Positions 32,905 to 44,193 of a stretch of DNA of 64,000 nt are shown here, in pieces. Position numbers and translations under genes: made by a program. A model generated the notes under the pieces. It was given only the letters and a program-made list of their open reading frames with translations, ran no database searches and was not told the DNA's origin. Source of the DNA: Gloeopeniophorella convolvens (Eukaryota; Basidiomycota; Agaricomycetes; Russulales); contig WTXD01000021.1 in assembly GCA_022496205.1 (NCBI GenBank), positions 1 to 64,000 on the forward strand. Reading direction: 5' to 3'. Within the stretch, counting starts at the first letter, position 1. The number at the start of each line of letters is the position of its first letter.

Positions 32905-34776
32905 TCACGCGCTTTCGATCCAGTTGAGCGAGGACGGTGCCTTCACATCCCACTCCGTCTCGACAGTGATCGACTCCCCAGCGCCCACCTCGATTACCCA
33001 TTCGTATAAGCCCTCCTTCCGACCACCTTTTTCGTCGACAACTTTGCCCCAACGCACTATACACCTCTTGTCGTTCTTGTCGTTAGCGGCCACCTCCGTT
33101 TCTTCGCCTTGCTTCACTTCTGCAAGCCCAACGGGCCGGCGTAGCACGACGCTGACTCGTTTGTCGTCGTCAGACACGGGAATTCCATCGCGCACGATGA
33201 GAGCATGTAACGTGAATGGGTGCCGGTTCGTCACCGTCGCAGAGCTTGTATATGTCGTCGTTGCCCACTGCTTGCTGAAAGCAGATGCCTCCGGATCGAC
33301 GCGTTTCGCCGTGCGCGAGTACTGAATGCGCGTTGCGGGATCTGCACCAAGCGTGCAGTCAAAGGTGTCGCCTGGCGTGATGTCTTCGGTGATGGATGTT
33401 TTGGACACGAAGGAGTCATCGACAAAGGCGTTGACAGGGCCGGGAAGGAGGCGATATTCGCTGGTATTCTTGACACTGGCCTGGAGGTATGCCACCGCCT
33501 TTGCCTTGGGCACGGTGACGTGAACGATCTTCGCCTCGAAAGGGAGCTCCGCGACCGACACCTTGTGCGGCACACCATCACTGGGCACGCTTGACGCGCC
33601 GTCAACGTGATAAGACAGAGCCAGTGGGCTTTCCTTCACAACCGATGTGGGCACGGTAAATGGCGACGCGGGATCGACACTCCTCGAGCGTATCCCATTC
33701 TGCATCATTGAACCGGCCGCCTGCGGGAGCAGCTGCCGGAGGTGGAGACGCAAAGCTAGGTTTCGCCGCCAAAGCACATGGCACGGGGGAAGGAGCTGGG
33801 GGTGGAATCGCTCGAGGTATGGGGTTTGGTGGCGGGGCCACCATGGGAGGTCTGATACGGTTGGGGATCAAATCAGGGATCCTCTGGTCGGAAAGATTCA
33901 TCTGGGCAGTGCTGAGTGTAAGCGCAGCGTCCTTCCAGTCCTCGCCAGTGCTTTGAGTGACACGAGCACGGTAGCGGAGGGCGACGGATGAGGTGGGCAT
34001 GCCACCTTCAGTTGTGGCATGAAGCTCGTACGTGACGCCGGCTCCCACGAAGTATCGCGAACGACTGGAAGGCAGAAGGAGTCAGCCTTCGGACACAGAA
34101 GAATAAGCGTGACACTTACGATAAGTCAATGTCAGCTCTACTTTTGTAGCTTGCTTAGCCATAATCACCGTGCTAACTTCGCCGTTGGCCGTCCCCACCT
34201 TGACGGCACCCATATGACGAACTCGGTCGATTTGCCTCGTGAGCTGCAGAATCTTCTCTTCCAGCTCCTTGCGAGCCTTTGCGATGGACCTTGAACGTGC
34301 CGTGGACTTGTCAAAAAAAAGCGTCCGCTTGTTCCGGGGTAACATGATCCCCGCTCAAGGTCTTAGAGTAGCTCGACACGACCGACGACAGAGCATCAAG
34401 GTCATCTTTCTCTTGCAGAAGCAGACTCTTCTCTTCAGAGAGCATGCGGATCGTTTCAGACGGACTGTCCTCGTCAACTTCTTCGAACCCGCGGCCAACC
34501 GAGCAGACAACGTCGAAGAGCTGAGCATTGCCCAGACCAGTGACGCGCGCAGATTCGGTGTCAATAGAACCAGACAGGTGGCAGATCAGCACTTTGTTCT
34601 GGCCTTCCTGAGAGAGAGGTGGCGTGAGCCTCAGAGACTAGCAGGGATAAAATATCGAGCAGGTTCACCTCTAGAGAACAATTGAAGATGCGAACGATCT
34701 CTGCCTTATGTGAGTTGAATATAGTTATGGATTTGATTGGATGCTCGCCGGCATTGAGCTCGTGGACAGAGGTCAT
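32905..34776 (-). pseudogene. DUF4140/DUF4139 paralogue 3, frameshifted
   Basis: Exons by homology are 34776-34669 (108 nt, MTSVHELNAGEHPIKSITIF), 34607-34120 (488 nt) and 34064-32905. Exon 2 is one base longer than in the other two paralogues, and the extra base maps to an 8-T run (34313-34320), which converts the conserved ADAFFDK into a stop. Exon 3 has a 5-base insertion near 34033 between the codons for WEPA and YELHAT. A third frame change lies near 33700, before PTSVVKESPLALSYHVDG. The DUF4139 C-terminal part (SYHVDGASSVPSDG to SVVLRRPVGLAEVKQGE) is otherwise well preserved and still opens for 290 codons, so decay is recent, or part of it is sequence error. The FG/poly-Q linker of paralogue 2 is absent. 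Confidence 0.75.
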
Positions 34777-34990
34777 GTTCAGAGAAACAAGGCGCTAGCA
34801 GGATGCTTGCGCTCTCCAAGCAGCAGTGCACGCTGTTCATATACATGGGCAGAGTGGCTGTGTGCTACACTTGACAGGTGACTGAGACTCACGGACAACT
34901 CCAAGACAGGGAGTCGGCGGCGGCCGCAGCGGCTCGCGGCGCAGTCGGAGCCTGAGCCACACTCGACAACACTCAACTTGGACACACATC
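34777..34990. promoter_or_regulatory. Divergent promoter region, DUF4139 paralogue 3 and Ybp-like gene
   Basis: 214 bases separate the start codons on opposite strands. No specific element was identified. Confidence 0.4.
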
Positions 34991-37013
34991 ATGGTGAGTC
35001 GCCAGAGCACAGCACCACATCATCTTCAACGGCCTGCAGTCTACCAACCTTGTAGGCAACGAAGAGGTGAGCACCGCAACAGTCATAGGATACAATCTTG
35101 ACAGTCAGGATGTGGTGGTAGGGCAAAGCAGCTGCGTTGACAGATCTCATAATCTCGGCCACAACTGACAACTCTCCTCTCAACCTCGACGACATAATCT
35201 TGTCTATCCATAGCAACCAGCTTCAAGCCAACCTTGTGGGTTTCATGTACTGTCCTCCGGCCATGATATCCTTATGACAACCAGTATAGGACCCTCTCGA
35301 CCTTCTGCCCCATCTACTTCCCTGCTGTCACGACGGTACAGACCTGCTGCTCGATCTGGTCGCACATCATGCCAGTGCCAAGGAGATCGTGATAGCAGCG
35401 CAAGAAGCAGTAGAGCGTCTGTCCAGTGGTTTACCGGAGGATGAGCAGAGTCCCGAGCAAGCGTCGCTATGTGTGCAGTTCATTCGTTTGATATCACTTC
35501 TCACTCTTGGTGCGTATGTACCCACCCCCATCACAGCGCATCGCTCATAATGATCACGTAGCCATACCTCGGCTTGTGTCTCGAAAGCCGGCGTCGCAAA
35601 CACTCCTCGCTTCACTGCCAGAGCTCGAGCGGTTGGTATCATCTGCAGCAGAGGGTATTTCTGTGGCCGAGGGCAGACTGCTTGTCCGGAGAGCTGTCTT
35701 GTTTGTTCGTGCGCTGGGCACCTGGGTCCAAGAGAAGGCCAAGAACGACTTGAGCGAGTTACCCAAATGCTATGTCCGTGGGCCTTTCGTGTGGCATCAT
35801 CAACAAGTGATGACACAGAATTTTTGCAGACAGTTTTGACCTCTTTCTTGGACGGTGCATTGGAAGCATGTGCCGATCGCCTTCATACCGCCATCGCCCA
35901 ACGGGTCTTCAAAACATGCTTTCCGAGGCTCGCGTCCCGCTTAGTGGTTCGCGATGACTGGCAAGGTGGAGAAGAAGTCGTATTGCTAGCTTTGGTGAGG
36001 CCAGCTTCTGATAACGTGGACTGGGGGCTAATCCGTTACAGGATGCATTAAGCGGTCTTGGCCGTACCTTCGACATGCTGCAATCCAGGCCCACTTTGGC
36101 ATCCCTCGTATTGATCGCTCACGCTCCGCCGCCGAACCGTCACCCTCTCCCACTTTTGGTGTCGGTGTTTCCACTTATCCTCACCTCATTGCAATCGAAC
36201 GTCGCACTGGACCCGTCCTTAGCCATCTTACTCGAGGTCCTATGTACTGTGTCGCCATCTCCGCCGGATCTATCCCCGGACATCATCGTGCCTCTTACGA
36301 CTGTCTTGCCTCCTCTGTGCAGCGCACACCCCAACCCATCCACGCGGCATATCACATTCCGCATCCTCGGTCGAGTCCTTCAGCTGACGCCGTCAATACT
36401 ACGTCTTCAAATCCTGCACGATCTGATCTCCCCCACGGAAGATGCATTCCCACATATGCGGACTGCCGCCATCGGTCTCGTGAAGGAAGCTACTTTGGAA
36501 GCGCTCTCTGACGGGAGGAACAACATTTTCGCGTCGCCTTTGCTACTCCAGACAATTGGTCCCTATGTGTTCCACATCGACCCACCAGAACTGTTGACTT
36601 CCTTGAATAGCATTGATGACCTGAAGGACAACCAGGAGCCCGCGCGCTTGGTGGAGTGTCTGGGCTTGTGCTATGTCCTACTACTGCGAGATGTCGACAA
36701 TAAGGTACGATTATTCCACGGTGTGCCTTTGGTACAATGCTAATCAGAGAGCGACTATCTATAGACCGGAATCAGGGACGCCGGGATGGTACGAAGTATA
36801 CAATCCTCTTTACTCGATCCAATACGCTCTGCGGTCAGTGAGTGGGGAAAGGGGTCTGGTGAGTGTAGTTGTATAGATCCTGGAGCTCGCCTCGTCTCAT
36901 CTTATCTGCTAGATGACCTGCATGCGGGTTTACCCCTGGCTTCTCTGCAGATCGGCGTACAGAGGATAGACGACGCTTTGAGAAGCATAGGGACCCAGTC
37001 TCACCCATCTTGA
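34991..37013 (+). CDS. Ybp1/Ybp2 (kinetochore/YAP-binding) family protein
   Basis: The proposed start is an ATG at 34991 followed directly by a GTGAGT donor, an 11-base exon (35055-35065), a short exon near 35213-35235, then 35290-35509, 35562 to about 35757, about 35809-35997, about 36044-36704, about 36767-36856 and about 36913-37013. The helical-repeat core includes LPHLLPCCHDGTDLLLDLV, HPNPSTRHITFRILGRVLQL and AFPHMRTAAIGLVKEATLEAL. These resemble the Ybp1/Ybp2/glomulin-like family; in yeast, members act in oxidative-stress signalling through Yap1 and at kinetochores. The length, roughly 500 residues, fits. Frames join cleanly at the checked introns (for example G|CC at 35509/35562 and GA|T at the next). 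The N-terminal microexons are the least certain part. Confidence 0.65.
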
Positions 37014-37738
37014 CTAAGCCAGTAGCAGAGTTGTTGAATACTGAGCGAACGAGCTATATACTTATTACTTTCAGGAAATTGTCTGACTACTCGTTCACAT
37101 ACCGAAGGCAATCAGGTACCAGGGACCAAGGTCGATTCTTCGTTACCCGGGACCTCGGGTGAGAAAGGGGAGGGACATGTGCATTCGACTCGTGGTGATA
37201 TTGCGTACTTCGGTACCCTCATAAGGTTGGCAAACTCGCAATATGTCTTTTTCAGGGTATTGTAGGCGGTGACCCCGCGATTCGCAGCACGCTGTACGCC
37301 AACCACGGTATTTCTGGTGGATCTTGGGGGTAGTGATGACTCAGTTCTCATATCGTGCCTGACCTTACTATTACCCACAGAACGGGCGCAATGAATGATG
37401 GCACAGAGCCTAGGACACATACTAGCAGGACTCTGACCGGGAACTCGATAGACCGGGATCCTCGGATGCCCGATCGGGAACCCGAGTACAGGTCTTGCGG
37501 TCACCGAAATTGCGCCGTGGCAGGCGTGCGTACACTCAACTCGCTCTGGCAGCGTTCGTTCTGGTGTTTAACGTCCTTCCCCGCTTTGGGGGATGTACCA
37601 CGGTCACTTTCCAGAACTCTTTGGTCTGTGGCACTGAGCTGTTCGCAATACCCCAGTCCCTGTACATGGACTCGCGCAATAAAATGCTTTACTGGCTGTG
37701 GTTCAAGCTCCAGTCAGCCACGCCAAGCAACGAACGCC
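37014..37738. other. Intergenic, nothing recognised
   Basis: Several short frames occur on both strands without family features. The region contains the 3' flank of the Ybp-like gene and the 5' flank of the membrane-protein gene. Confidence 0.45.
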
Positions 37739-39125
37739 ATGGACGCATCACCTGGCAACACTGCGCTCGAATCCATGGATTTGATGGGGACGATACTCGC
37801 TGGGGTGGCGTATGGTGCGTCGTTAGCAGCGCTGGTCCTTTGACAATAGCTTGATCGTCGACTTGTCGCTTCCCAGGGATTGTCTTCTCGATTTGCACAC
37901 TTTCGCTCTGCGCCAGCGGAACTAGCTCAGCTCCGAAACTCGTTTGGCGTACTTTTGTGCCGTGTTGGTTCCTGTTGCTCTCTACGTCGAGCGTCGCACT
38001 CCAAATCAAATGGACTCTCCTCGCATTTGTTGTCCATAGACAAGACGGCAGCCCAAGCCAGTTCATCGAGGAGAACACAGACAGCTGGACCTACGTCATG
38101 CTGAATGCATTGTGAGTGTCGGGACACCGTACCCTTCTCTTTCGACGTCATTGGGCCTTGACAGTAGTTTGAGCTCTTAGATATGTTATTATCAGCTGGT
38201 CTACGGATGGGTTGGTGGTACGAATATGCGCCCTTGGGTCCTCTAAGTCAGCTGACCTTGTGTCAGATTTTCAGGTTTTATTGGATCTTCTTTCAACGCG
38301 CGCGATGGATCGTGCCACCTGTGCTTCTCTACACCGCGTCGTTAGGTGCAGTTAACCCGAACTGTACCTCCACGCGAAAATCTCACCGTTCTGTGACAGT
38401 GACAGGCTCGTTGGCCCTCCACCAGCTCGCCACCCCCGGCAACACCTTAAAGACCGATAGCCTTGCACAGTGGTTCATTGTCTACCGAACTATCTCGCTA
38501 TCGTCGAGTCTGATCCTCACTTCGCTCATTGCCGGCCGCCTCCTTCACTACCACCGCAGGGGACGCCTCTTGTACTCGAACCCGAAGTCGCCCCTCTTCA
38601 GCGTCGCGGCCATACTAATCGAGTCGGCATCTCTGGAAACTGTGGCATCTTTGGTCTATATCATCACTGTCGGTATTAGGAGCTCGCTACAAAACGTGTT
38701 CCTACCCGTTCTTGGGCAGATTCAGGTGAGCAAGCATCATGTCCCGTCTTGCTCACAATTGACAGGATGTATAGATAATCGCCCCAATGTTGATCATCTA
38801 CCGCGTCGCGCGAGGTAGAGATACAGTGTCGATGACATCAAACTTCACCACCGAATTATCTTTCGACCATGGAACACAGCCAACGCTGAGTATCCGGATA
38901 AACACGGACAATCTCTCTACGCCCAGCAGCGATATATCTACCTCCCCTGCCAAATCAACCAGGGGTTTATTTGACAGCCCACGTACACCGCTTCCACCAT
39001 ACACTGGCAGGCAATATTGGCACCACGAGTGGAAGAGTGGAACCATTCCCCCGTCTTCCTCAATGGTGCTCCCCCATACGGCGGAAGTGAAAGTGGGCGC
39101 TCGACGCACAACGTGGGGGGTATGA
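37739..39125 (+). CDS. Agaricomycete seven-helix membrane protein, unknown function
   Basis: Start MDASPGNTALESMDLMGTI, followed by the first helix (LAGVAYGASLAAL). Exons then give FVPCWFLLLSTSSVALQIKW (about 37950-38010), YVIISWSTDGLVVRICA (about 38182-38230), FRFYWIFFQRARWIVPPVLL (near 38270-38330), IVYRTISLSSSLILTSLIAGRLL (38480-38545) and FSVAAILIESASLETVASLVYIITVGI (38600-38675). IIAPMLIIYRVARG follows (38778-38815), then a soluble Ser/Thr/Pro-rich tail to the stop at 39123-39125. The N-terminal start, the SWSTDGL segment and the final IAP-x-L-I-I-Y-R-V-A-R-G are hallmarks of a large agaricomycete family of about seven-helix proteins with no known ligand. Exon edges in the middle are approximate. 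Confidence 0.65.
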
Positions 39126-40973
39126 ACCTCGAAGCTTGACTATGAACAGGCTTGTGGAAGGCCGGGGTACACTGCGTGCCTGGCTACACGATTCGGGGCG
39201 TCGCTCTCACGGGCTGGACACCACACGAACCGGTGCGCGGTATGATTTGGGATCTCGGGATTTGCATACAAACCTACACGATTTGACGATTTTCCTTCAC
39301 CACTTCTCGCTTGTCACCTTACTGTAGCTATAGGTTGATGTGTTAGCATGCGCATGTTTTATTGATTATCATCGATCACATTTCGAATCACATGTAAGAT
39401 ACCGGTTTGTCACACACTGGACATCGACCCAAAATTCTTGCCGGAAGTGACACAGAAGTGGCTACTTCTGTTGCAATTCAAGAACCTTTCTGGGACCCCC
39501 GATCGCAGGAAGTATCCCAAAAGCGTCACAGTAATGCCGAATAAACCATGTACTTCTGGGACCTCTCTTCAATCGTGCGCCCCGGCCCGGTCCTTCGTGC
39601 CCTGGTGCGCTCACGCTTGCTTTCACTACCACATTCATAGCACGCACGTCGATACAGATATCGCAATTAGATTCCATAACATGTATATACATGCAGACAC
39701 CCTCTGTAAGTCCCCGAGACGTTCGAGACACGATAGAAAGGGCGGGGAATGGTTGACATGGGGGCTGCGCGCGTCATCCCTCCCAGGTTTGAGGCGCCGC
39801 TCACCGAACGCAACAACAGCTGTCCGATGACGCGCGTGACTGCACACCAGTTCGGATCTACGCCTGCGTGGGACGGTGGTGACGGCGCCGCGCAACGGCA
39901 TGCAGGGTGGGGGTAGGGACGAGGCGGGCCCACGGTTGTAGTTTTTGTCGGCGGAACCGTGCAGCGGAGGAGGCGGCAGTGACAGTTTCGCAGGATGCGT
40001 GTCTCTGCGCCACGTTACGGCTGCGTTATGCAGCAAAATCTGCTGCTCCGGCACGTTGGTGTTGTCGTGACACGGCGCGGGTCAGTGCGACGTGAGTTGC
40101 ATGCGCATGTCTCGTCCCTCAAATTGTTCGCATGGACGGAAATTACTGTCGATAATGTCTCCGATGAGCATTAGCCTGTACGTAGGCTTTCCACTTACTC
40201 AAGTCTACCCAGGACCCGGTCAGCACCTCAATCACTTTGGTAGGACAGCTGGTGGGATCCCCATCTACCCCTCATGCATAGCCGGAGAGAGACGATAGAG
40301 CTAGACCAGCAGCAAGAGAGAGGGAGCCACGAGCGAGAGCGGGAACATGAGAGCAAACGAGAGCACAAGCGAGAGTGGGCAAGAGAGAGAGAGAGCACAG
40401 GCGAGAGCAGATACATAGGGAGAATGCCATGATGGTGGTCAGAGAAGCGATGGTGCTGCAGGGCTCCTGCCTTCGTGTTGTCGCTGAAAAAAAGATCAAG
40501 CTCTTTAAGGCGACGCGGAAAATCATTTTCACCTGGTCAGGAGAACCACGCAGGGTCTCCACGAGAGATACATACATATTAGGACGTTGCATCCCAAGTG
40601 TGACCAGCTCACCTTTGTCGAAGGCGCTGCTAGGTCCTCGCCATCTCCCATCGCGTCCTCGCCCCCTCCATCGAAAATATCCAAATGTATGCGCCGTTGC
40701 TTCGGGGGTGCTGAAGGAACATATTCTCTTGCATGTTTTCGTGTAGCGCGGGCACGCCTCCGTTGGCGGCGCTCATTCTCGTGGTACATTTTGCCTGCTT
40801 GTGTGCAGTTTCTTGTTCTAGATGCAACCGCGTGGTCCTCGGGAACTGCAACAGAGGTGGATTGAAGGACCTTCGCTCCTGGCGGTCACAGAGAATGAGG
40901 ATGAGGTCGTACCTGGGCGGCATGGTGAGGATGCGAAGCGGACGTGACTCAGGGGCTAGAGCAAAGTTGCAAA
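39126..40973. other. Intergenic, about 1.8 kb, no gene recognised
   Basis: No supported coding sequence was seen. Notable content is a purine-rich tract (40284-40417). The right end carries the pre-insertion target site of the LINE. Confidence 0.5.
40284..40417 (+). repeat. Purine-rich low-complexity tract
   Basis: About 130 bases are dominated by A and G, with recurring GCGAGAG, CAAGAGAGAG and GAGAGCA words. It looks like a degenerate GA-type repeat. Confidence 0.6.
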
Positions 40974-40986
40974 CCCGCGCGTGCGC
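40974..40986 (+). repeat. LINE target-site duplication, left copy
   Basis: CCCGCGCGTGCGC abuts the poly(T) tract (the element's poly(A) end). An identical 13-mer lies at 43898-43910, at the other end of the element. Confidence 0.8.
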
Positions 40987-41013
40987 TTTTTTTTTTTTTT
41001 TTTTTTTTTTTTT
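40987..41013 (-). repeat. Poly(A) tail of the LINE (T27 on the plus strand)
   Basis: An uninterrupted run of 27 T on the plus strand marks the 3' end of the element on the minus strand. It is directly followed, to the left, by the target-site duplication. Confidence 0.9.
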
Positions 41014-41243
41014 ATCAGCATTTATATTCCGCAACAGCGAGTCCATCGCAAGACGCGGTCGCACTACATATGTAATACAGTTTCACAGGGTCTGAGTCAA
41101 GGTATGCGTAATCGGGCCGGGCGCAAATAGAAGTAGTAAGTAGTAGTCAAAGTCCGATTCGCCGCTAGGGCGTTAGAGTTCCGAGCCGCTTTCACAGCGA
41201 CAAAGTGGTGGCCATATATAGGCCGCAACCACGCGTGGGACCT

Positions 41244-43897
41244 TCAGGGGGGTTCCGGGGGCTGGGGGGGCGAGCGGGGCACCATCAGGCAGCGAGTGGC
41301 CTCGATGAACTTGGCCAGCGCGGCGCCCCCCTCCTTTGTTCCGAATATTTTATGCAGCGAGTAGTCGTGGGCGATGGGACGGAGGATGGATCGGCGGGGT
41401 TCGGCGTAGAGTGGGCATGAAGTAAGGACGTGTTCGATGGTCTGAAGTGGTGCGTCCGGACAGTCACATGACGTGCGTTCTGTCGGTTTCATCATGGCGG
41501 TGTAAGCACCGCAGAAGGCGTGGCCGGTGAGGAGGCGGGTGAATGTGGAGATGATGGGCCGGGCCGTCTTTGCCGAGTGCATGGCTTGGTAAGCCGGTGC
41601 GAGTTTGCCGTTAGGCGGGTTGGGGAGACCTCGCCAAGCATCCGATCGCCGAGGAGAGGCGTGCCAGCGTTGTTTCCAAGCAAACGCGGCTGCTTCCTTG
41701 TTGGACATTCGCTGATGAGAGAGAGTATGGGGTTCTCTCTGATTCGGGAGGAGGGGGAGGGAGACGCCGGACTTGGCGAGCTCGTCAGCGCGCTCATTGC
41801 CGAGGATTCCCGCGTGCCCCGGGCACCACCGGATTTCCACCGTCAGGTCCCTAGAATGAGAGAGGATATTATCAATGGTTTGTTTGAACGTTAGGGAGTA
41901 TTTCTGGGCCACATGAGGGCGCGCAGAGTAGATCGTGTGGAGGGATGAAAAAGAGTCCGAAAGAAAAATGACGCGCCGGCAGTCAGGACGTGACGTAAGA
42001 GCAGTCTGGGCCATCGTCGCCCCGGCAGCCAGGGCCGCCATCTCCGCGTCGAATATGGTGGCGGACGTCCCAAGGGACCGCGCCGTATTGGCCGTTTCCG
42101 CTCCCTGGAAGAAGACGGTCACGCCATAACCCGAGTGCATGACTGAATCCCCGTTCGGGTCAAAACGGGAGCCGTCTGTGAAGATAAAGAGTGTGTTCGA
42201 TGAGTGATCAATGGAGTCGGCTTTGAGCCGGAGTACGTAGGGTTTGCGCACGTCACCACGGTAGGTATTTGTATCAATGATGAGACGTTTACCCCAGTTG
42301 TTGCCGCGAGCCCATGGGGGCGCGGCATATAGGTTGAGGCGTTCGCCTCCTTGCGCGACTCTGGCGGCTAGTCGGGTGAGGGTGGTTTGAATGGGTCGGG
42401 AGCGGGGGATGGTGATGGGGAGCGGCGGTTCGCCGTCTTCCCAGACACCCCATTCGTTGCCGAGTCGGGAGAGTAGTTGTGATTTCGCGTCTAGCTTGGA
42501 TAGACGCAAAGCCATGTTGCTGACGAGCATCTCCAGGCGTAAATCCATGGGGAGGATGCCCGCCAGCATCTGTAGAGGTTCAGTGGGCGTCGTGCAAAAC
42601 GCGCCCATAGTGAGTCGGATGCCGTCGTTCATGGCAGTCTGAAGAGAGCGGATGAGGGTTTTTTGTCCTGTGCCCCGGTACCAGACCGGGGCAGCGTATG
42701 TTAGGACAGGGAGGATGATGCCGTTGATGGCCAACCTCCAGTTGGCGAGGTCTAGGCCGCGGATGGAGTTGCCCAGTATGCGTAGCGCGTTGATTGAGCT
42801 TTTGGCGCGCGCGCACATGATTTTCACGTGCTGGTCGAACTTGAGGGTTGGGTCGAAGTAAATGCCGAGGTATCTCACGCAAGTTGACGCGCGTATGATG
42901 ATGTCAGCATTTTTCTTCGGAGACCAGACTTTGAGCGCCTTAGGTAAGGTCGCGCGGCTCCAGGGTTTCCTAAAGAAGATGAGTTCGCTTTTGGACTCCT
43001 CGATTTGGAGTCCAGCTCGCGTAAGCCAGTCAAGGCAGTCAGCATAAGCGTCTCGTAGTAGGAGTTTGACGCGGGTGAAGTCTGAGCCGCATGCGAATAT
43101 GTTACCGTCGTCCATATACATACTAAGCGAAGTGTTCGCCCACTTTCTCCCGATGTGGAGTAGTGGGGAGGCGTAGATGATGGATAAGACGGGTGAGAGC
43201 GGGGAGCCTTGCGGCGTCCCAACCGCCAGGTCTATCGGGTCGCCCGTGTACCCGTTGAAACGGAGTCTGACTTTGCGTTCTGCGAGGAACGATCTGGTCC
43301 ACTCGCAGGTCTCGTTGGAGAAACCTAGATCGCGCATGACCTGGATGGCGCGGTCGTGGTTGATATTGTCGAAGAAGCCCTGAATGTCAAAGAGGAGACA
43401 TCCGGCGACCAGTCCTTGTTCAGTGGCCGCCTGTATGTCATGTACCATGGCGAGACCGGCGTCCGTGCAGTTGGAGGCATTCCTGCCTCCGAACTGATTG
43501 GTGGGGACGATGCGGTGGGTGCCTATGTCATGGAGGATTCTGCGCGTCATTACTTTCTCGAGGAGTTTGCCGAAGCACTCTAGTAGAGCGATCGGGCGCC
43601 AGTTCTTCACCTGTGAGTAGTCAGTCCGGTTCGGTTTGGGTATCATGACGACCATGGCAGTCTTCCATGGTCGGGGGTGATGGCCGAGTCTAAGGCACGC
43701 ATCAAAGAGTCGCGTGATCCGGGCCGGGTGGAGGGCCCAGACTCGTTTGATGAGATTGTAAGCGTGTCCACTTAGGCCTGGGGCAGACCGTTGTGACGCG
43801 TCTTTGAGGCAATCATCTATCTCTTGTTCGCAGATAGGATGATGTGGTCTCGTTGGGTGGATGGGCGGGTCATCTGGGAACCGAAGCGGGACTTCGG
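41244..43897 (-). CDS. LINE reverse transcriptase-RNase H, N-terminally truncated
   Basis: The frame is open from the 5' junction (43897) to the stop at 41244, about 884 codons; the first ATG in frame is at 43655. RT motifs: RSAPGLSGHAYNLIKR upstream, VKNWRPIALLECFGKLLEK, motif A FDIQGFFDN, GTPQGSPLSPVLS, and motif C YMDDG (43107-43118). RNase H motifs: FTDGSRFD, IFDAEMAAL, FLSDSFSS and GHAGILGNERADELAKSG supply the four acidic residues and the histidine. The end has C-x-C and H-x4-C residues (SCDCPD...IEHVLTSCP), a pattern common after fungal LINE RNase H domains. The endonuclease that should precede RT is missing through truncation, so this copy cannot mobilise itself. Without a promoter it is probably silent. 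Confidence 0.85.
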
Positions 43898-43910
43898 CCC
43901 GCGCGTGCGC
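43898..43910 (+). repeat. LINE target-site duplication, right copy
   Basis: CCCGCGCGTGCGC is identical to 40974-40986 and marks the 5' end of the LINE. It is GC-only apart from one T, so chance identity is possible but unlikely given its exact placement next to the poly(A) end on the other side. Confidence 0.8.
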
Positions 43911-44193
43911 GACTTAGCGAATTTCGTGGACTACGGCCCCTTCGGGCCTTGGGTTCCGGAGCTTACGTGATGTGCCCTCCACACGTCGTCTGTATGTGCT
44001 GCAAAAGTACAACCGAAAGGTACCAGAAGTGTATTTGTAGAATTCCTAGCCTAAAACATGCTTGAATTCCAACACTTCCGTCGTACTTCCCACCCCGAAT
44101 TTTTGATCGATGTCCAGTGACAGTAGTGTCTGATAATATGAAGTGTTCCGTCGGCGACGAATAGGGAGTGTGGGAGATTAGAACTCCGAAGGG
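43911..44193. other. 5' flank of the five-module Cys gene
   Basis: 283 bases between the LINE insertion and the proposed ATG. No TATA box was recognised. The LINE therefore sits within what may be this gene's upstream region. Confidence 0.4.

Larger units (their letters stand above)
40987..43897 (-). mobile_element. 5'-truncated LINE (non-LTR retrotransposon) insertion
   Basis: The element reads on the minus strand from 43897 (5') to a 27-base poly(A) tail (T run at 40987-41013). It carries reverse transcriptase and RNase H but no endonuclease, and its reading frame is open right up to the 5' junction. Together with a perfect 13-bp flanking direct repeat this is the classic outcome of target-primed reverse transcription with 5' truncation. 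The RT plus C-terminal RNase H plan suits the Tad1/I-like LINE clades of fungi. The about 230-base 3' UTR lies between the stop (41244) and the tail. The intact tail and TSD imply a fairly young insertion. Confidence 0.85.

Noticed and set aside
40630..41064. A minus-strand frame starting with a run of lysines
   Set aside because: The lysines are the translated poly(A) tail of the LINE; the frame crosses the insertion junction and is not a gene.
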